Below, piece by piece: positions 7,676 through 17,500 of a stretch of 29,109 nucleotides of DNA (positions are counted from its first letter, which is position 1; every line of letters begins with the position of its first letter). The DNA comes from a virus. A model generated the notes under the pieces. The model searched no databases. It was not told the origin of the DNA and worked only from the letters and a program-made list of their open reading frames with translations. The translations under genes were made by a program, and so were the position numbers. Location: the IMG/VR virus record IMGVR_UViG_3300015366_000308, positions 1 to 29,109 of that record, one strand, 5' to 3'.

Positions 7676-10600
7676 TTATTTCTCCTTAGGAAGGTCATGA
7701 TGAGTGATTTCCTTATAAGCATCCTTGAGTTCTGGGGTATCAAAGAACTCCGGCTTTGTCCTAGCCAGGTTTATGAACGATGATACCCTGTTGATGTATT
7801 GTTTATATTCTTTTTTATCCTCAGGCTTCATCTCTGTCCACACCTTCAGCTGTTGCTCGGAAGGAAGATCGCGGAAGATTCTATGGTAAGGGTTCAGCTT
7901 GGCATCCCTGATGTATGCCTGCTGCCCATTGCTCGTAAGCCTGGCTTTATCTCTAACCTCCTTAGGTATGTCATTCCACTTTGTTCCGGCAAATAAGTCA
8001 TTCCTGAGTTCTCTACGAGCAGATATACGTTCGGCATCAGCTTTTGTTTTAACCTCATCCTTAAATGATTTCTGTGCCGCCACGGATATTTTATTTTGTA
8101 TTGGGGTTTGTTGGAATTCCTTTTTAGCCGGCATAATACCGAACTTCTGTTCAACCTTCTGTCTGAGTGATGGCTCCTTTTCGGAAGAACTCTGTGGTTT
8201 GAAGGAGAATGGAATAAATGATTCCCCCTCGTATTTTAAAATATCAACTCCTTTTTCAATCAAATTCCCAGAGTATATCTCAGTGCCATAAAAATCTTTA
8301 TTCTCAAACAGGCTGATCACTTCGTTGATAATTGGTGATGTTTTATCAGCCAATGTCTTACCAGGATCTTTGGCATATGAGAATGCATCTTTCATGTAGG
8401 AGGGAAGAGAAACCCTGTGATCAGTTCCGTCAGCATTCTTTGTACCGTCCTTAGGAAAGAAGTAATCACGCCATTCTTCTGGCTTCTTCCCAGTCATTAT
8501 GTATTGGTACATTGCCCCGTAAGTTCCTACCATGGCAGGTAGGGTAAGTAACCAGGCTGTGTTTGAAGTAAGTCCTTGCCCTTTCAGTAATCGTTTAGCT
8601 GACTCAGGGGCTTCTAGTGTTCCTTTACCGAAGGCCCGGATAGTACCGCCTGTCCAACCGAACGAACGGATGGTAAGAAATGCCATGTCCTTCATAGTTT
8701 TATCCCAGAACAGGTTATCATAAACCATCTGTCCTAAACGATCGTCCATGGAATCACCGGCTTTCTGGTATATTCTGGCAATCTCTTTTGGAGAAAGTTC
8801 ACCGCGACCACCTTTCATGATAATTTCGTTCTCTGCGGTACGGATCATACCTCCCACTTTAAGACGGGGAACATACCATTCCATCAATGGTTTGGCGGCA
8901 ATCTCAGGGATGGTGAGCACAAGGTTCTTAACGACTCCCGGCAGTTGTGAAAAATCTTTATCTGCTCTGAGTTTACCAATCCCTTTCTTCAGGTTGTAAT
9001 ATGAATCAAGAGTGTATATTTTGCTTAAACCGGTTCTTGCGTTCGCATCGATCATCCCACGCACAGATTCATCCATTATCCCCTTTTGCCTGTACGATTT
9101 GATGCCTTTATCGCCAACATACAGAGTTTTGCCTATGTTAGGAAGAACAGCCAACGAACTCAGTAACTGTCCAAATCCGCTTGGCTTGCCTGCAGTAAGT
9201 AACCTAACCCCCTCAGCGGCACCGGTTACGGTAGCATCCATGGTTGTGGTAGTTAAGTGGAACATCCCAAACCCTAACTGGAACAAGTTCTTAACGTTGT
9301 TGTATGCTCTTGCTGATTGGAAGGCATTCTTCATGATCACGCCTTTACCTGCGAATCCACGACTCAGGTAGTTATTAACCACATAAGCTACAGGCTCTGG
9401 CATATAGTACCCACCAGAACTTGATTTAGCGGTGCCTTCTTCCGTAACAAAGCTGCTCATACGTTTAAACAAAGGATCTTCCACCAACTGCCATCCTTCC
9501 GGCTGACCACCGGTCTTGAAAAATTTCAACAGGCCGTCCCTCTTCATTTCCTTAAACACCTTATGAGCAGCCTCGAACTTCCAGGCGTTGGTCTCAGCCA
9601 AACGTACCATTTCTTCTGGGTTGTCAGTTGCCAACTTATAACCAGCTTCTAATCCGGAAAGGATATCAGCAAAGAACCTCTGCTTCAAGAATGATTTATT
9701 ACCCTCTAATGGTGCTTTCGCATGCACTGCTGCAAAGTGAGCACCTGCTTTATCTGGTTTCTCCCAGAAGTGAGGGAAGTAATCTTCGGTGTATGGAACA
9801 TCCTTGATCTTGCTTAAAATATCGAATACATCATCCATACGCTGGCGGTACATATCAGCCATGGCTTTATATTCAGGAGTAGCATCTCCATACATCTTCG
9901 GGTTCTCAATGCTAAGGATGAAGTTTACTTTATCTTGATGAGGGATGCTATTCCAATCATTCATTAATTTATGGTGCTCTGCATCTGCCTGCTCATTCTT
10001 TCTGTTCTCTTCTCCTTTAATACCCCTGATAGCAGCCATGGTATCTCTAGCCATTTCTCTTCCTTCAAACGATGCCGCATGGAACATTTTAACACCGGCT
10101 TTGATCATATCTTTCGGCTTGGATACGAAATCTTTTATTTTCTGCCATACAGATTTGCCCTTGTCTAGGTTACCGATAGCAGTTGCAACTCTGTACTGGG
10201 TAAGTTCTTTTTTCTGCTGATCATCAAGATGACCAGAATCAACCAACTCTTTATGCAGAGCAGCAACGATATCTTTATCTGTTACCGGGTCACCAGTATG
10301 ATTATCCTTAATATGCTGCACTCCTTGTTTAACGGCATCTACGATCGATTCTCCGAGTTCAATAGCTGTGGCGATAGTTTCTATTGCACCATCCCAGATA
10401 GCGACAGGAACACCTAAGCCTGCGTCATACAGCTTACCTTTCTTGGATTTAAGTTCACGAACCTGGTCTGCTAATTTTTTGGCAGCTGGTCGAACCACTT
10501 CGGCTTTACCGAGTTTATCATTTCCTCGTCCGGTTCCTCGGTCGCTCCCCACAGAGCCTGGTTCAGATACGTCTCCTGATTTATTGGAGTCTTTTCCCTC

Positions 10601-12853
10601 AACAGCATTTTTATTACTTGATCTTGACCAGCTTGGGGTCTCAATTCCTCCGGCAGCATCATTAACCCGTTGTCTTGCTTCATGGATATTTATTTTATGG
10701 TTAGCGTAATCTTTCCATATTTGAGATACAGCTTCTTTGTTTTTTGCATCACTTTTAAACGTGTCTTTAAATAACCCCCTTACAGCTTCCCAGGTTATCG
10801 ACTGCATCTGGCGAGCAAGTATTCCTCTTTCTTTTGCAGCCATATCGTAAGCCTCAGATAATGCAGCATACGTACCGGATATACCCGTTTCAGCAGATCC
10901 TTTGCCGGATAAGTTATCCTTCACTTTTTGATCACTGCCTGCCAATGGCTCCAGAAATGCAGCAGCTACTGCATGTGTGTCAATAGTAACATGCGGTGTT
11001 TTTGAATTAGGATCAGAGATGTTGTTATTAAAGCTTCGAACCTTATGTTCTTCTCCCAACTGTTTTGATATATTTTCAGGGGAGCCGTCCTGTGCTAACG
11101 ATATTGCTTTATCAATAGTACTATACCCTTGCCACCCCACCTTTGAATAGGCAGCAACTCCTTTTTTATCTGGTTTGTTTTTTGCAACGCCTATAATGTC
11201 ACCATTTGGAGAGTATACGTTGTATGATTTTGAATTGTATGCCTCATCATAAGATCGTAACATTTGAGGGAAATAGTCGCGGTCTTCGGATAGTTTTTTG
11301 CCAAGTAACCCGGCTGCACTCTTCTTTGCATCTTCTGTTTGTTTCTGCATCCTGGCATCGAATGCTTCTTTTGATTCACCTTTCATTACCTGACCTCTGC
11401 CAGAAAGTTCTACGTATTTATCAATGATCTTTTGATCAATAATGAAATCTGATTTTGTTTTAACAATATCAATAACACGTTCAGCTAGACTGATATTTTT
11501 ATACCAATCCATCTGTGGGCTTAAAGATGCTAGTACTGCTGATGCCTGTTCATTTGACATCTTATATTTTTTGGCAAGATTCTGAGCCAATACATTAGCC
11601 CCGTCATACCACCTCTCGGAAACCTTGCGAACATCATCCGGAACGCTATCGTGCAGCCACAATAGGTTATCTGCTACTTTACGCACAAAATCCTTATACA
11701 CACGATCGGCAGCTTCCATTCCTTTTGCCTGCAGTTCTGGGCTACCACCTTTTGATTTTGGAAGGAGACCCTTCTCTATCGCTTTTACATCTTTAGGATC
11801 AGTAAATCTTCTCATAAGGTCGTAGCTGGCAATCGTCTGGGCGATGGTCATGTAATTACTAGGAGATTTACGTGCTTCTTTCAGATTAGCTACGTTGTCA
11901 CCTGTTTTATGTACCGCAGACTGATCAGTGCCGGCAGATGTTGGGACTCTGGTGGAAACTGTTTTACCAGAGATGACTTTATTTTCTACATCGTCCTTTT
12001 TTAACTCAGCAACGTGTTTCGCATCTTCTTTGGCTATATCAAATTTTGCAGGCTTGGATAATGATTGATCCTGATCTTCCATATGCTTTCTAAACATCGC
12101 TTCGCCCCACTTCTTTCCGGACATATTTTCATTTACCCAGTTAACGGTAGCTTCAATAGCTTTACCGAATTCTGTATTTTTTTCTACCTGGCTAGCTAAG
12201 AATTCAAGTGCTCCATCATAAATAGCTTTGGTAAGACCTAGGTCTGGTAATACGTTCAATGTTCCTTTATCGCTTTTTAGGCTGCGGATACGATCGGCTA
12301 ATTGCTTTGGTGATTGTTTTACTTCTGTTGGGGTTGTTTCATTTTTAATTGGTTCTCGGTACATTGTTTCTTTGGTAGTAAAGTCTTTATTACTTCCCTT
12401 ATTTTCAACGAACCCGAATTGTTTATAAAAGTCTTTAAGTCTATTAACGGAGGTTGCACCAAAATCGGTTGATGGTGTTAATACAATACGCTTACCATTT
12501 TCGTCTGCATACTTTACAATATCTTCCATTGCTTTACTACCGATACCACTTCCTTGTTTATCTTTTGGCACTTCTATTCTCGATAGCGTTAAATCACCTA
12601 ATGCACCTTTTTTATTCAAATCACCCATTAAGTCCAAAGTAATACCATGCTTTTCTTCCATTTGTTTTGAAAAATCAGATGGGGTTACTCCTTTTGCATC
12701 CCCTACACTACCACTACCTTCTTCTATTGGTTTAGGGGGTTTTAAATCATTCTCAGCCAAATGCTGCTTAAACGCTTCTTCCCCTTTGAATTCTTTTTTT
12801 GATCCATCCGGTAGCGTAAGAGTGAATATGCAGTCTGGAGAGTATGATGGCAT
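7676..12853 (-). CDS. Giant polyvalent-type virion protein with GNAT-like and HhH-GPD-like regions
   Basis: This 1725-residue protein is probably carried in the virion and ejected with the DNA. From the N-terminus: a short 'LTLPDGSKKEF' strand motif (11-21); a GNAT-like acetyltransferase segment (about 70-165) with QGSGIG at 100-105 as the acetyl-CoA loop and DFYKQFGFVE near its end; a 60-residue helical repeat (183-244); a region at about 410-670 with SPQMDWYKN (445-453) and HVTIDTHAVAAA (621-632); a second copy of the helical repeat (792-852); then a long helical part with DYFPHFWEKP (1024-1033) of the kind seen in phage large polyvalent proteins. The TIDTHA segment resembles the VDTHVxR catalytic loop of HhH-GPD DNA glycosylases. 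Sampled G+C is about 39% across 10741-11520 but about 50% in sampled lines of the C-terminal half. The start follows the ATP-grasp stop after three bases. Confidence 0.6.
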   Translation of the reverse strand: MPSYSPDCIFTLTLPDGSKKEFKGEEAFKQHLAENDLKPPKPIEEGSGSVGDAKGVTPSDFSKQMEEKHGITLDLMGDLNKKGALGDLTLSRIEVPKDKQGSGIGSKAMEDIVKYADENGKRIVLTPSTDFGATSVNRLKDFYKQFGFVENKGSNKDFTTKETMYREPIKNETTPTEVKQSPKQLADRIRSLKSDKGTLNVLPDLGLTKAIYDGALEFLASQVEKNTEFGKAIEATVNWVNENMSGKKWGEAMFRKHMEDQDQSLSKPAKFDIAKEDAKHVAELKKDDVENKVISGKTVSTRVPTSAGTDQSAVHKTGDNVANLKEARKSPSNYMTIAQTIASYDLMRRFTDPKDVKAIEKGLLPKSKGGSPELQAKGMEAADRVYKDFVRKVADNLLWLHDSVPDDVRKVSERWYDGANVLAQNLAKKYKMSNEQASAVLASLSPQMDWYKNISLAERVIDIVKTKSDFIIDQKIIDKYVELSGRGQVMKGESKEAFDARMQKQTEDAKKSAAGLLGKKLSEDRDYFPQMLRSYDEAYNSKSYNVYSPNGDIIGVAKNKPDKKGVAAYSKVGWQGYSTIDKAISLAQDGSPENISKQLGEEHKVRSFNNNISDPNSKTPHVTIDTHAVAAAFLEPLAGSDQKVKDNLSGKGSAETGISGTYAALSEAYDMAAKERGILARQMQSITWEAVRGLFKDTFKSDAKNKEAVSQIWKDYANHKINIHEARQRVNDAAGGIETPSWSRSSNKNAVEGKDSNKSGDVSEPGSVGSDRGTGRGNDKLGKAEVVRPAAKKLADQVRELKSKKGKLYDAGLGVPVAIWDGAIETIATAIELGESIVDAVKQGVQHIKDNHTGDPVTDKDIVAALHKELVDSGHLDDQQKKELTQYRVATAIGNLDKGKSVWQKIKDFVSKPKDMIKAGVKMFHAASFEGREMARDTMAAIRGIKGEENRKNEQADAEHHKLMNDWNSIPHQDKVNFILSIENPKMYGDATPEYKAMADMYRQRMDDVFDILSKIKDVPYTEDYFPHFWEKPDKAGAHFAAVHAKAPLEGNKSFLKQRFFADILSGLEAGYKLATDNPEEMVRLAETNAWKFEAAHKVFKEMKRDGLLKFFKTGGQPEGWQLVEDPLFKRMSSFVTEEGTAKSSSGGYYMPEPVAYVVNNYLSRGFAGKGVIMKNAFQSARAYNNVKNLFQLGFGMFHLTTTTMDATVTGAAEGVRLLTAGKPSGFGQLLSSLAVLPNIGKTLYVGDKGIKSYRQKGIMDESVRGMIDANARTGLSKIYTLDSYYNLKKGIGKLRADKDFSQLPGVVKNLVLTIPEIAAKPLMEWYVPRLKVGGMIRTAENEIIMKGGRGELSPKEIARIYQKAGDSMDDRLGQMVYDNLFWDKTMKDMAFLTIRSFGWTGGTIRAFGKGTLEAPESAKRLLKGQGLTSNTAWLLTLPAMVGTYGAMYQYIMTGKKPEEWRDYFFPKDGTKNADGTDHRVSLPSYMKDAFSYAKDPGKTLADKTSPIINEVISLFENKDFYGTEIYSGNLIEKGVDILKYEGESFIPFSFKPQSSSEKEPSLRQKVEQKFGIMPAKKEFQQTPIQNKISVAAQKSFKDEVKTKADAERISARRELRNDLFAGTKWNDIPKEVRDKARLTSNGQQAYIRDAKLNPYHRIFRDLPSEQQLKVWTEMKPEDKKEYKQYINRVSSFINLARTKPEFFDTPELKDAYKEITHHDLPKEK
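10298..10480 (-). repeat. Helical repeat copy 2 in the 1725-residue protein
   Basis: Encodes residues 792-852, starting KKLADQVRELKSKKGKLYDA and including VAIWDGAIETIATAIE. It is a diverged copy of residues 183-244 (KQLADRIRSLKSDKGTLN, KAIYDGALEFLASQVE). The two copies flank the HhH-GPD-like region. Confidence 0.7.
12122..12307 (-). repeat. Helical repeat copy 1 in the 1725-residue protein
   Basis: Encodes residues 183-244, sharing the pattern K-x-LAD-x-(V/I)R-x-LKS-x-KG ... A-I-(Y/W)-DGA-(L/I)-E with the second copy at residues 792-852. From memory, the same helical element recurs in many phage polyvalent proteins, often between domains. Confidence 0.7.
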
Positions 12854-12856
12854 TGG

Positions 12857-14125
12857 TTATTTTTTAAAGAGTTCTATTCCGTATTCAGCAGCTTTCTCGA
12901 TTTGGCCTTTAGCCTTCACCAAGTCATCGCAATTTATGGAAATACTGTCACCTTCCACCATCTCGGCTATCCTTTTCGCATCTTCGATAGCTTCTTCCAT
13001 GGTATCACCAAGCCCGATCACACTTCCAATACCCACCTCTTCATGATCTTCAGTAAGCGGTATGTAATACAAAACGCCATCCTTGATCATTGGGCACTGG
13101 ATTTTAACCCGATCTTTCACCTTGGAAGGGAAATACACAGCCTGTGGGGAATGTGCCGCCATTGAGGATTTAATGATCACCTGAGCACCAAACTTGGCAG
13201 CAGGCTTAATAACCGGTACTTCCCCATTAGCGATCTCCCACAAAACCTGAGAGAAATTATCTATGATCTCACACATCAGAAACCCGGGAGGATTTGGAGC
13301 ACGGTTGGTGGAATCAATAAGGTATCCTGTCTTCTTATCCCATCTGATCTCAGAAGAGAAGAAACACCGGTAATTGGTTTTTTTAAACGCCTTGGATAGT
13401 TTTTCATTCACCTCGGTAACGCATTCCGGCAACGATTCATACGGTACCAGACCGCCAACATATCCGCAATCTTTCACCTCAATACCGCACATCGCGATCT
13501 CAGGGAACTGTCCTTCTATAGAAAATCCATCATATCCTACCTCAACGGCATCAGGTATTGGTTTCTCCACCACAAACACAGCTTCTTCCTTAAACGCTCC
13601 AAGGATCTCCTGCATGCGGTCAAGGCGGCTTTCAGATAGCCTATGGCTGATATAATGGAATGTTTCTCCAGACCCACGGATAAGGTTGGTCTTTATATAC
13701 AGGTCTTCTTTGTTTTTAAGGTATTTTTTAAGTGCTGAGAACCCTTCGATAACGTTGTAATCGTTTACTGGTAATCCTACTTTCTCCATCAGTTCTTTGA
13801 GATCATCTCGGTAAATTTCCATATCCTCACCATAACGAGCACCGAATACAACCTTACCTATGGATACCAGATATTCCTGCAGCCCTGCCTGATACAGATC
13901 GGGGAACACAAACCAATCACACTCGTCAATCACATCCCAAATGCTATCCACACGTTCAACATTATCCATCCCCATTCCGATGGCATACTTATTCCATTTG
14001 GGCATTGAATCCTGCCACATAGTAGTAACGTATACTTTATCGCAGTCCCTGGCTAGCCTCTCCGCAATGGGGAAAAAGTATCCATAATCCACTACGCACA
14101 CCGTTGTATTTTTTACTGACTTCAT
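12857..14125 (-). CDS. ATP-grasp ligase (PurD-like)
   Basis: This 422-residue protein is predicted to join a carboxylate to an amine using ATP through an acyl-phosphate. It has an N-terminal Rossmann-like part (TVCVVDYGYFFPIAERLA, 8-25). A PurD-style helix segment (about 106-136, KELMEKVGLPVNDYNV) follows, then the candidate ATP-binding Lys145 (YIKTN) with the glycine loop RGSGETF (150-156). The metal-binding end is SSEIRWD (Glu259) and DSTNRAPNPPG (Asp271, Asn274). The C-terminal 'VIGLGDTMEEAIEDA' (369-383) resembles the last domain of PurD/biotin-carboxylase-type enzymes. A purine role is unlikely: the gene sits between two giant virion-type genes and overlaps the HExxE gene by four bases. 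The substrate, perhaps a peptide or a surface or virion component, is unknown. Confidence 0.7.
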   Translation of the reverse strand: MKSVKNTTVCVVDYGYFFPIAERLARDCDKVYVTTMWQDSMPKWNKYAIGMGMDNVERVDSIWDVIDECDWFVFPDLYQAGLQEYLVSIGKVVFGARYGEDMEIYRDDLKELMEKVGLPVNDYNVIEGFSALKKYLKNKEDLYIKTNLIRGSGETFHYISHRLSESRLDRMQEILGAFKEEAVFVVEKPIPDAVEVGYDGFSIEGQFPEIAMCGIEVKDCGYVGGLVPYESLPECVTEVNEKLSKAFKKTNYRCFFSSEIRWDKKTGYLIDSTNRAPNPPGFLMCEIIDNFSQVLWEIANGEVPVIKPAAKFGAQVIIKSSMAAHSPQAVYFPSKVKDRVKIQCPMIKDGVLYYIPLTEDHEEVGIGSVIGLGDTMEEAIEDAKRIAEMVEGDSISINCDDLVKAKGQIEKAAEYGIELFKK

Positions 14126-14511
14126 AACGAGTCTATTTTTTGTTCATAATCAGCCCAAGACAGACCAGCCATAGCGAACATCTGCATTTCAACTGCTTGT
14201 GCTGCAATATGCTCTTTCATATACGGGGCCTCATTAGAAAAGCCTGGTTCAGAGTTTTCTGGGACTAATCCCAATTCCCTTCTCTTCTCATAATACAGAT
14301 CGAAATCCATGATCTCTTGTTCAGATAGTCCACGAAATTTTGTTAATACCTCTTCAAACATTTCGTGGATTGCTACTGCGGTCTCGTAGAATGAGTTACC
14401 CATCTCTGTAACTCTGATTTGTAATACACCATCAGCATCATAAAAATAGTCACCACATGTTTCATATCTGTGCTGGCTTTTAGGTATTGACTTGATGTGT
14501 ATTTCTATCAT
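14122..14511 (-). CDS. Small conserved-looking protein with HExxE motif
   Basis: This is a 129-residue protein of unknown function. The visible core is AIHEMFEEVL (His49, Glu50, Glu53, Glu54), then EIMDFDLYYE (Asp71), then EPGFSNEAPYMKEHIAAQ (His101), with Glu108 after it and a Trp-Asp-Tyr ending (SWADYEQKIDSL). Clustered His/Glu residues on helices suggest a metal site; the HExxE core is reminiscent of zincins but lacks the second His of HExxH. I recall similar short phage proteins annotated only as hypothetical. It overlaps the genes on both sides by four bases (upstream 1130-residue protein, downstream ATP-grasp), so the three are tightly coupled. Confidence 0.5.
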   Translation of the reverse strand: MIEIHIKSIPKSQHRYETCGDYFYDADGVLQIRVTEMGNSFYETAVAIHEMFEEVLTKFRGLSEQEIMDFDLYYEKRRELGLVPENSEPGFSNEAPYMKEHIAAQAVEMQMFAMAGLSWADYEQKIDSL

Positions 14512-17500
14512 GATTTAACGATTTCTCTGAGTGGCATTTTTCTTTTTGATCCTGGAGGGCATTTGATTTTAAGAGAACCTTCTTCCTTCATTTGTTTAAT
14601 AATTTCTTCTGGTGTGCGGCCATGCTTCTCCTGAATCTTATCATCGATGGTTTTCTCTACCTCAACTTTTTCTGGCGAGAATTTCTTCCCATCCTTGTAC
14701 GGGGTGGCATTCTCAAAATCTTTATCCTTCAAAAACTCAGCCTTTGCTTTCTCATTCCACTCCCCATTGTTATGATCAAGAGCGTCCATCATTTTAAGAA
14801 CCTTACCGTGGGTAACCACAGCAGTTTCTTTATTCAAACCCGATATCTCATCTCTGGCCGACTGCACCCTTCCTTTGAACTGGTTAAAACTTTCACCACC
14901 GGGAGGTGCTTCATCTGGATGGTTAACCCAATATTTGGTATCGAATTCAGAGATTGGTGTTTTATCTGCACCAGTATTCCACTCGGCAAGCTTATCATTA
15001 GTAACCACCTCGCCACCTGTCTTCCCAACAATCGCTTCAGCTGTTTCCTGTGCCCGGGTCATTGGTGACGTAACAACGTTCTTAATCCCACTTGCCGCCA
15101 ATTCTTCGCCAAGCTTTTCAGCCTGCACTTTGCCCTTCTCATTCAATGGATCATCAGCTGCACCGGTAAGGCCTAGCTTGTTTGAATCAGTTTCGCCATG
15201 GCGAATCAATACAGGGGCCGACTCCGACTTGGCCACAGCTGCTTCTTTTTTTGATTGGTCTTCAGCTTTCTTCTCTTCCTTCTTAGATGGAACATCAAAG
15301 TAGCCTTCTGATTCAAGTTTTTTATATAATGGGTCGGATACCTCATCCAAATGTTTTTGTGCCGATTCTGGTTTGTCGGCTACCTCTTTTATTTTATCAT
15401 CAATTGCCTTAATCTTCTGCTCAAATGATCCTTTAAATTCAGAGCCTACCGTTGATTGCTCCTGTTGTAGTTCTTCTTTTTTCTTGATCAGGTCGAACGT
15501 TGCTATTCTTTGTTCCTTGGTAAAGCTTTCCGGGTAACTCATCTGTATAGCCTCAGACACATCCTTTTTCATTCGCTGCAGTGCGGTCTCGTTATAAGAT
15601 GCATCTGTTTTTGAAATGGTAATTGCGTCATCTATGGCCCGGAGAGTGGTAAGCGGATGATCTTCTGCCATCTTTAGCACCATAGATCGTGCTGCAGACT
15701 TGTCTCCAAATGAGGAGACCCCATTCATAATCGATCCCATCACACCAAACATCAGTGCAGACTCAGAAATCTTGCCTGGCTCAAGCTGGTCGGCAGGAAG
15801 CTTCGTCCCTTTCTGCATATTGATGTAGCTATTCATAGCCCAATCAGCCATGCCGTTAGCGGTAGTGATGGCAGCGCCGGCACCAGTTGCGTGGATACCA
15901 GGAGATATGAACTTTGAATAAAAACTTTCAAGTGCTGATTTATCAACCACACCCTTCTTGATCACCTCTTCAATTTCCTTATTGATAACGCCATGGTCAA
16001 GTAGTTTTCCTTTTGGAAGAATACTTTGGCTGAGTACTAACGCAGAACCGCCAAGAATTCCTTTTAAGTGGGCGGTTACATTATCCAACCCGTTGGCTCT
16101 AGCCTCACGGTAATAATCGTTCTGCCCTTGTAGAAAGAATGGGACACCTTCCCGTAGAATAAAAGGTATGGTGCCGCTAATAGAACCGCCTCCGACAGCC
16201 ATGGTCATAGCCATCACCGGGGCTAACCCACCAGCCATTTCACCCAAGCCGTCTGAGAAATTTGCTAACTTCTCCCATGCGGTATTACCTGCACGTATAG
16301 GAGTTCTTAAATCAAGTTCTGACTTTTTTTCACCAGAAATTTCTTTCCCAATCTGGTCTTCAGTAAACCCGATATCACGCATGATTCCTGACCTGATTGA
16401 CTCGGTAGAATTACGCACTCCTCTCAGGAATGTTTTTATAGAAGAAAAGTAATCCCCTTTCTCATCGATAGCTTTCTGCTCTTTTTCTGCCTGTTTCATA
16501 CCCGGGAAGTAATCTGGCAGCCTTTGCGACATCTCATATCCTTTTGCCTGTTTGGATAACAGGGAGAGTGCAGCCTGGCCATCGGGTGTGCCGAGTAATT
16601 CAATATCTTTTAAATGCTGATCATTCTTCACCTTGTATTCAGCAGCCTTCATTTTAAACGCAGCAGACAGAGGAGAATCCTTCATGGTTTCCAGAGTGTG
16701 TTTGGTCAGCTCAAGCTTGATGGCGTTGTACTGTTTCTGGTCTGCCGGGGATACACTTTTAGGATCACGCATCATCTGTGCTTCGATCTCGTGCAACCTG
16801 TCGAAAGCCTCCGGCATTTTTTGGTAAAGCGAAGGCTCTCCTGCTAACCGAAGTTTTGCTGATATATTATCCTGATCCTGATTATATTTATCGGTGTATT
16901 CTGCGAACTGGTTATGCTTATCAATAGCATCCATGATTGCCCATGGAGCATAATGAGGTGCTACCTTGGATAATGGCGTATCCATCTCAAATGTCTTCAT
17001 GATAGCATTGTCGGCAGCCTGCATAGCACCACCTTCATTTAGATCCTGCCCAGTTAAAAAACCTGTCTCTGCCTTGAAGTTCTTCCATAACTCAGGGTTG
17101 GATGCCATCATTTTACTCACACGGTAGTTGCCTGATGCCTCCATGTTACGCAATAAATTCGTTGCTCTGGTAGCTTCTTCACTGTAATCTTTATCGGTAG
17201 CCTGCTTATCCCAAAACGCCTGCACTTCTTTGGTGGGCACTTTGCTTTTAAGCCCTGTCTTATCATCAACCTGCTCAGTAAATCCTTCGTCCTTAAACCT
17301 GGTACTGAACATAGTAATATCACTCTCTCCTCTGATTACAGAAGGCTTGTTGTACCCCTGCCAGGATAATTTACCGGTATCTGGGTCTTTACGCAATTGA
17401 ACATATTCTCTAGTCCAAGCAGGATTCTTCATGCCTAGGTGATCAACGTAATCACTACGCATGCCTTTTGGCATCTTAACGATAGATCCTTCATGACGCT

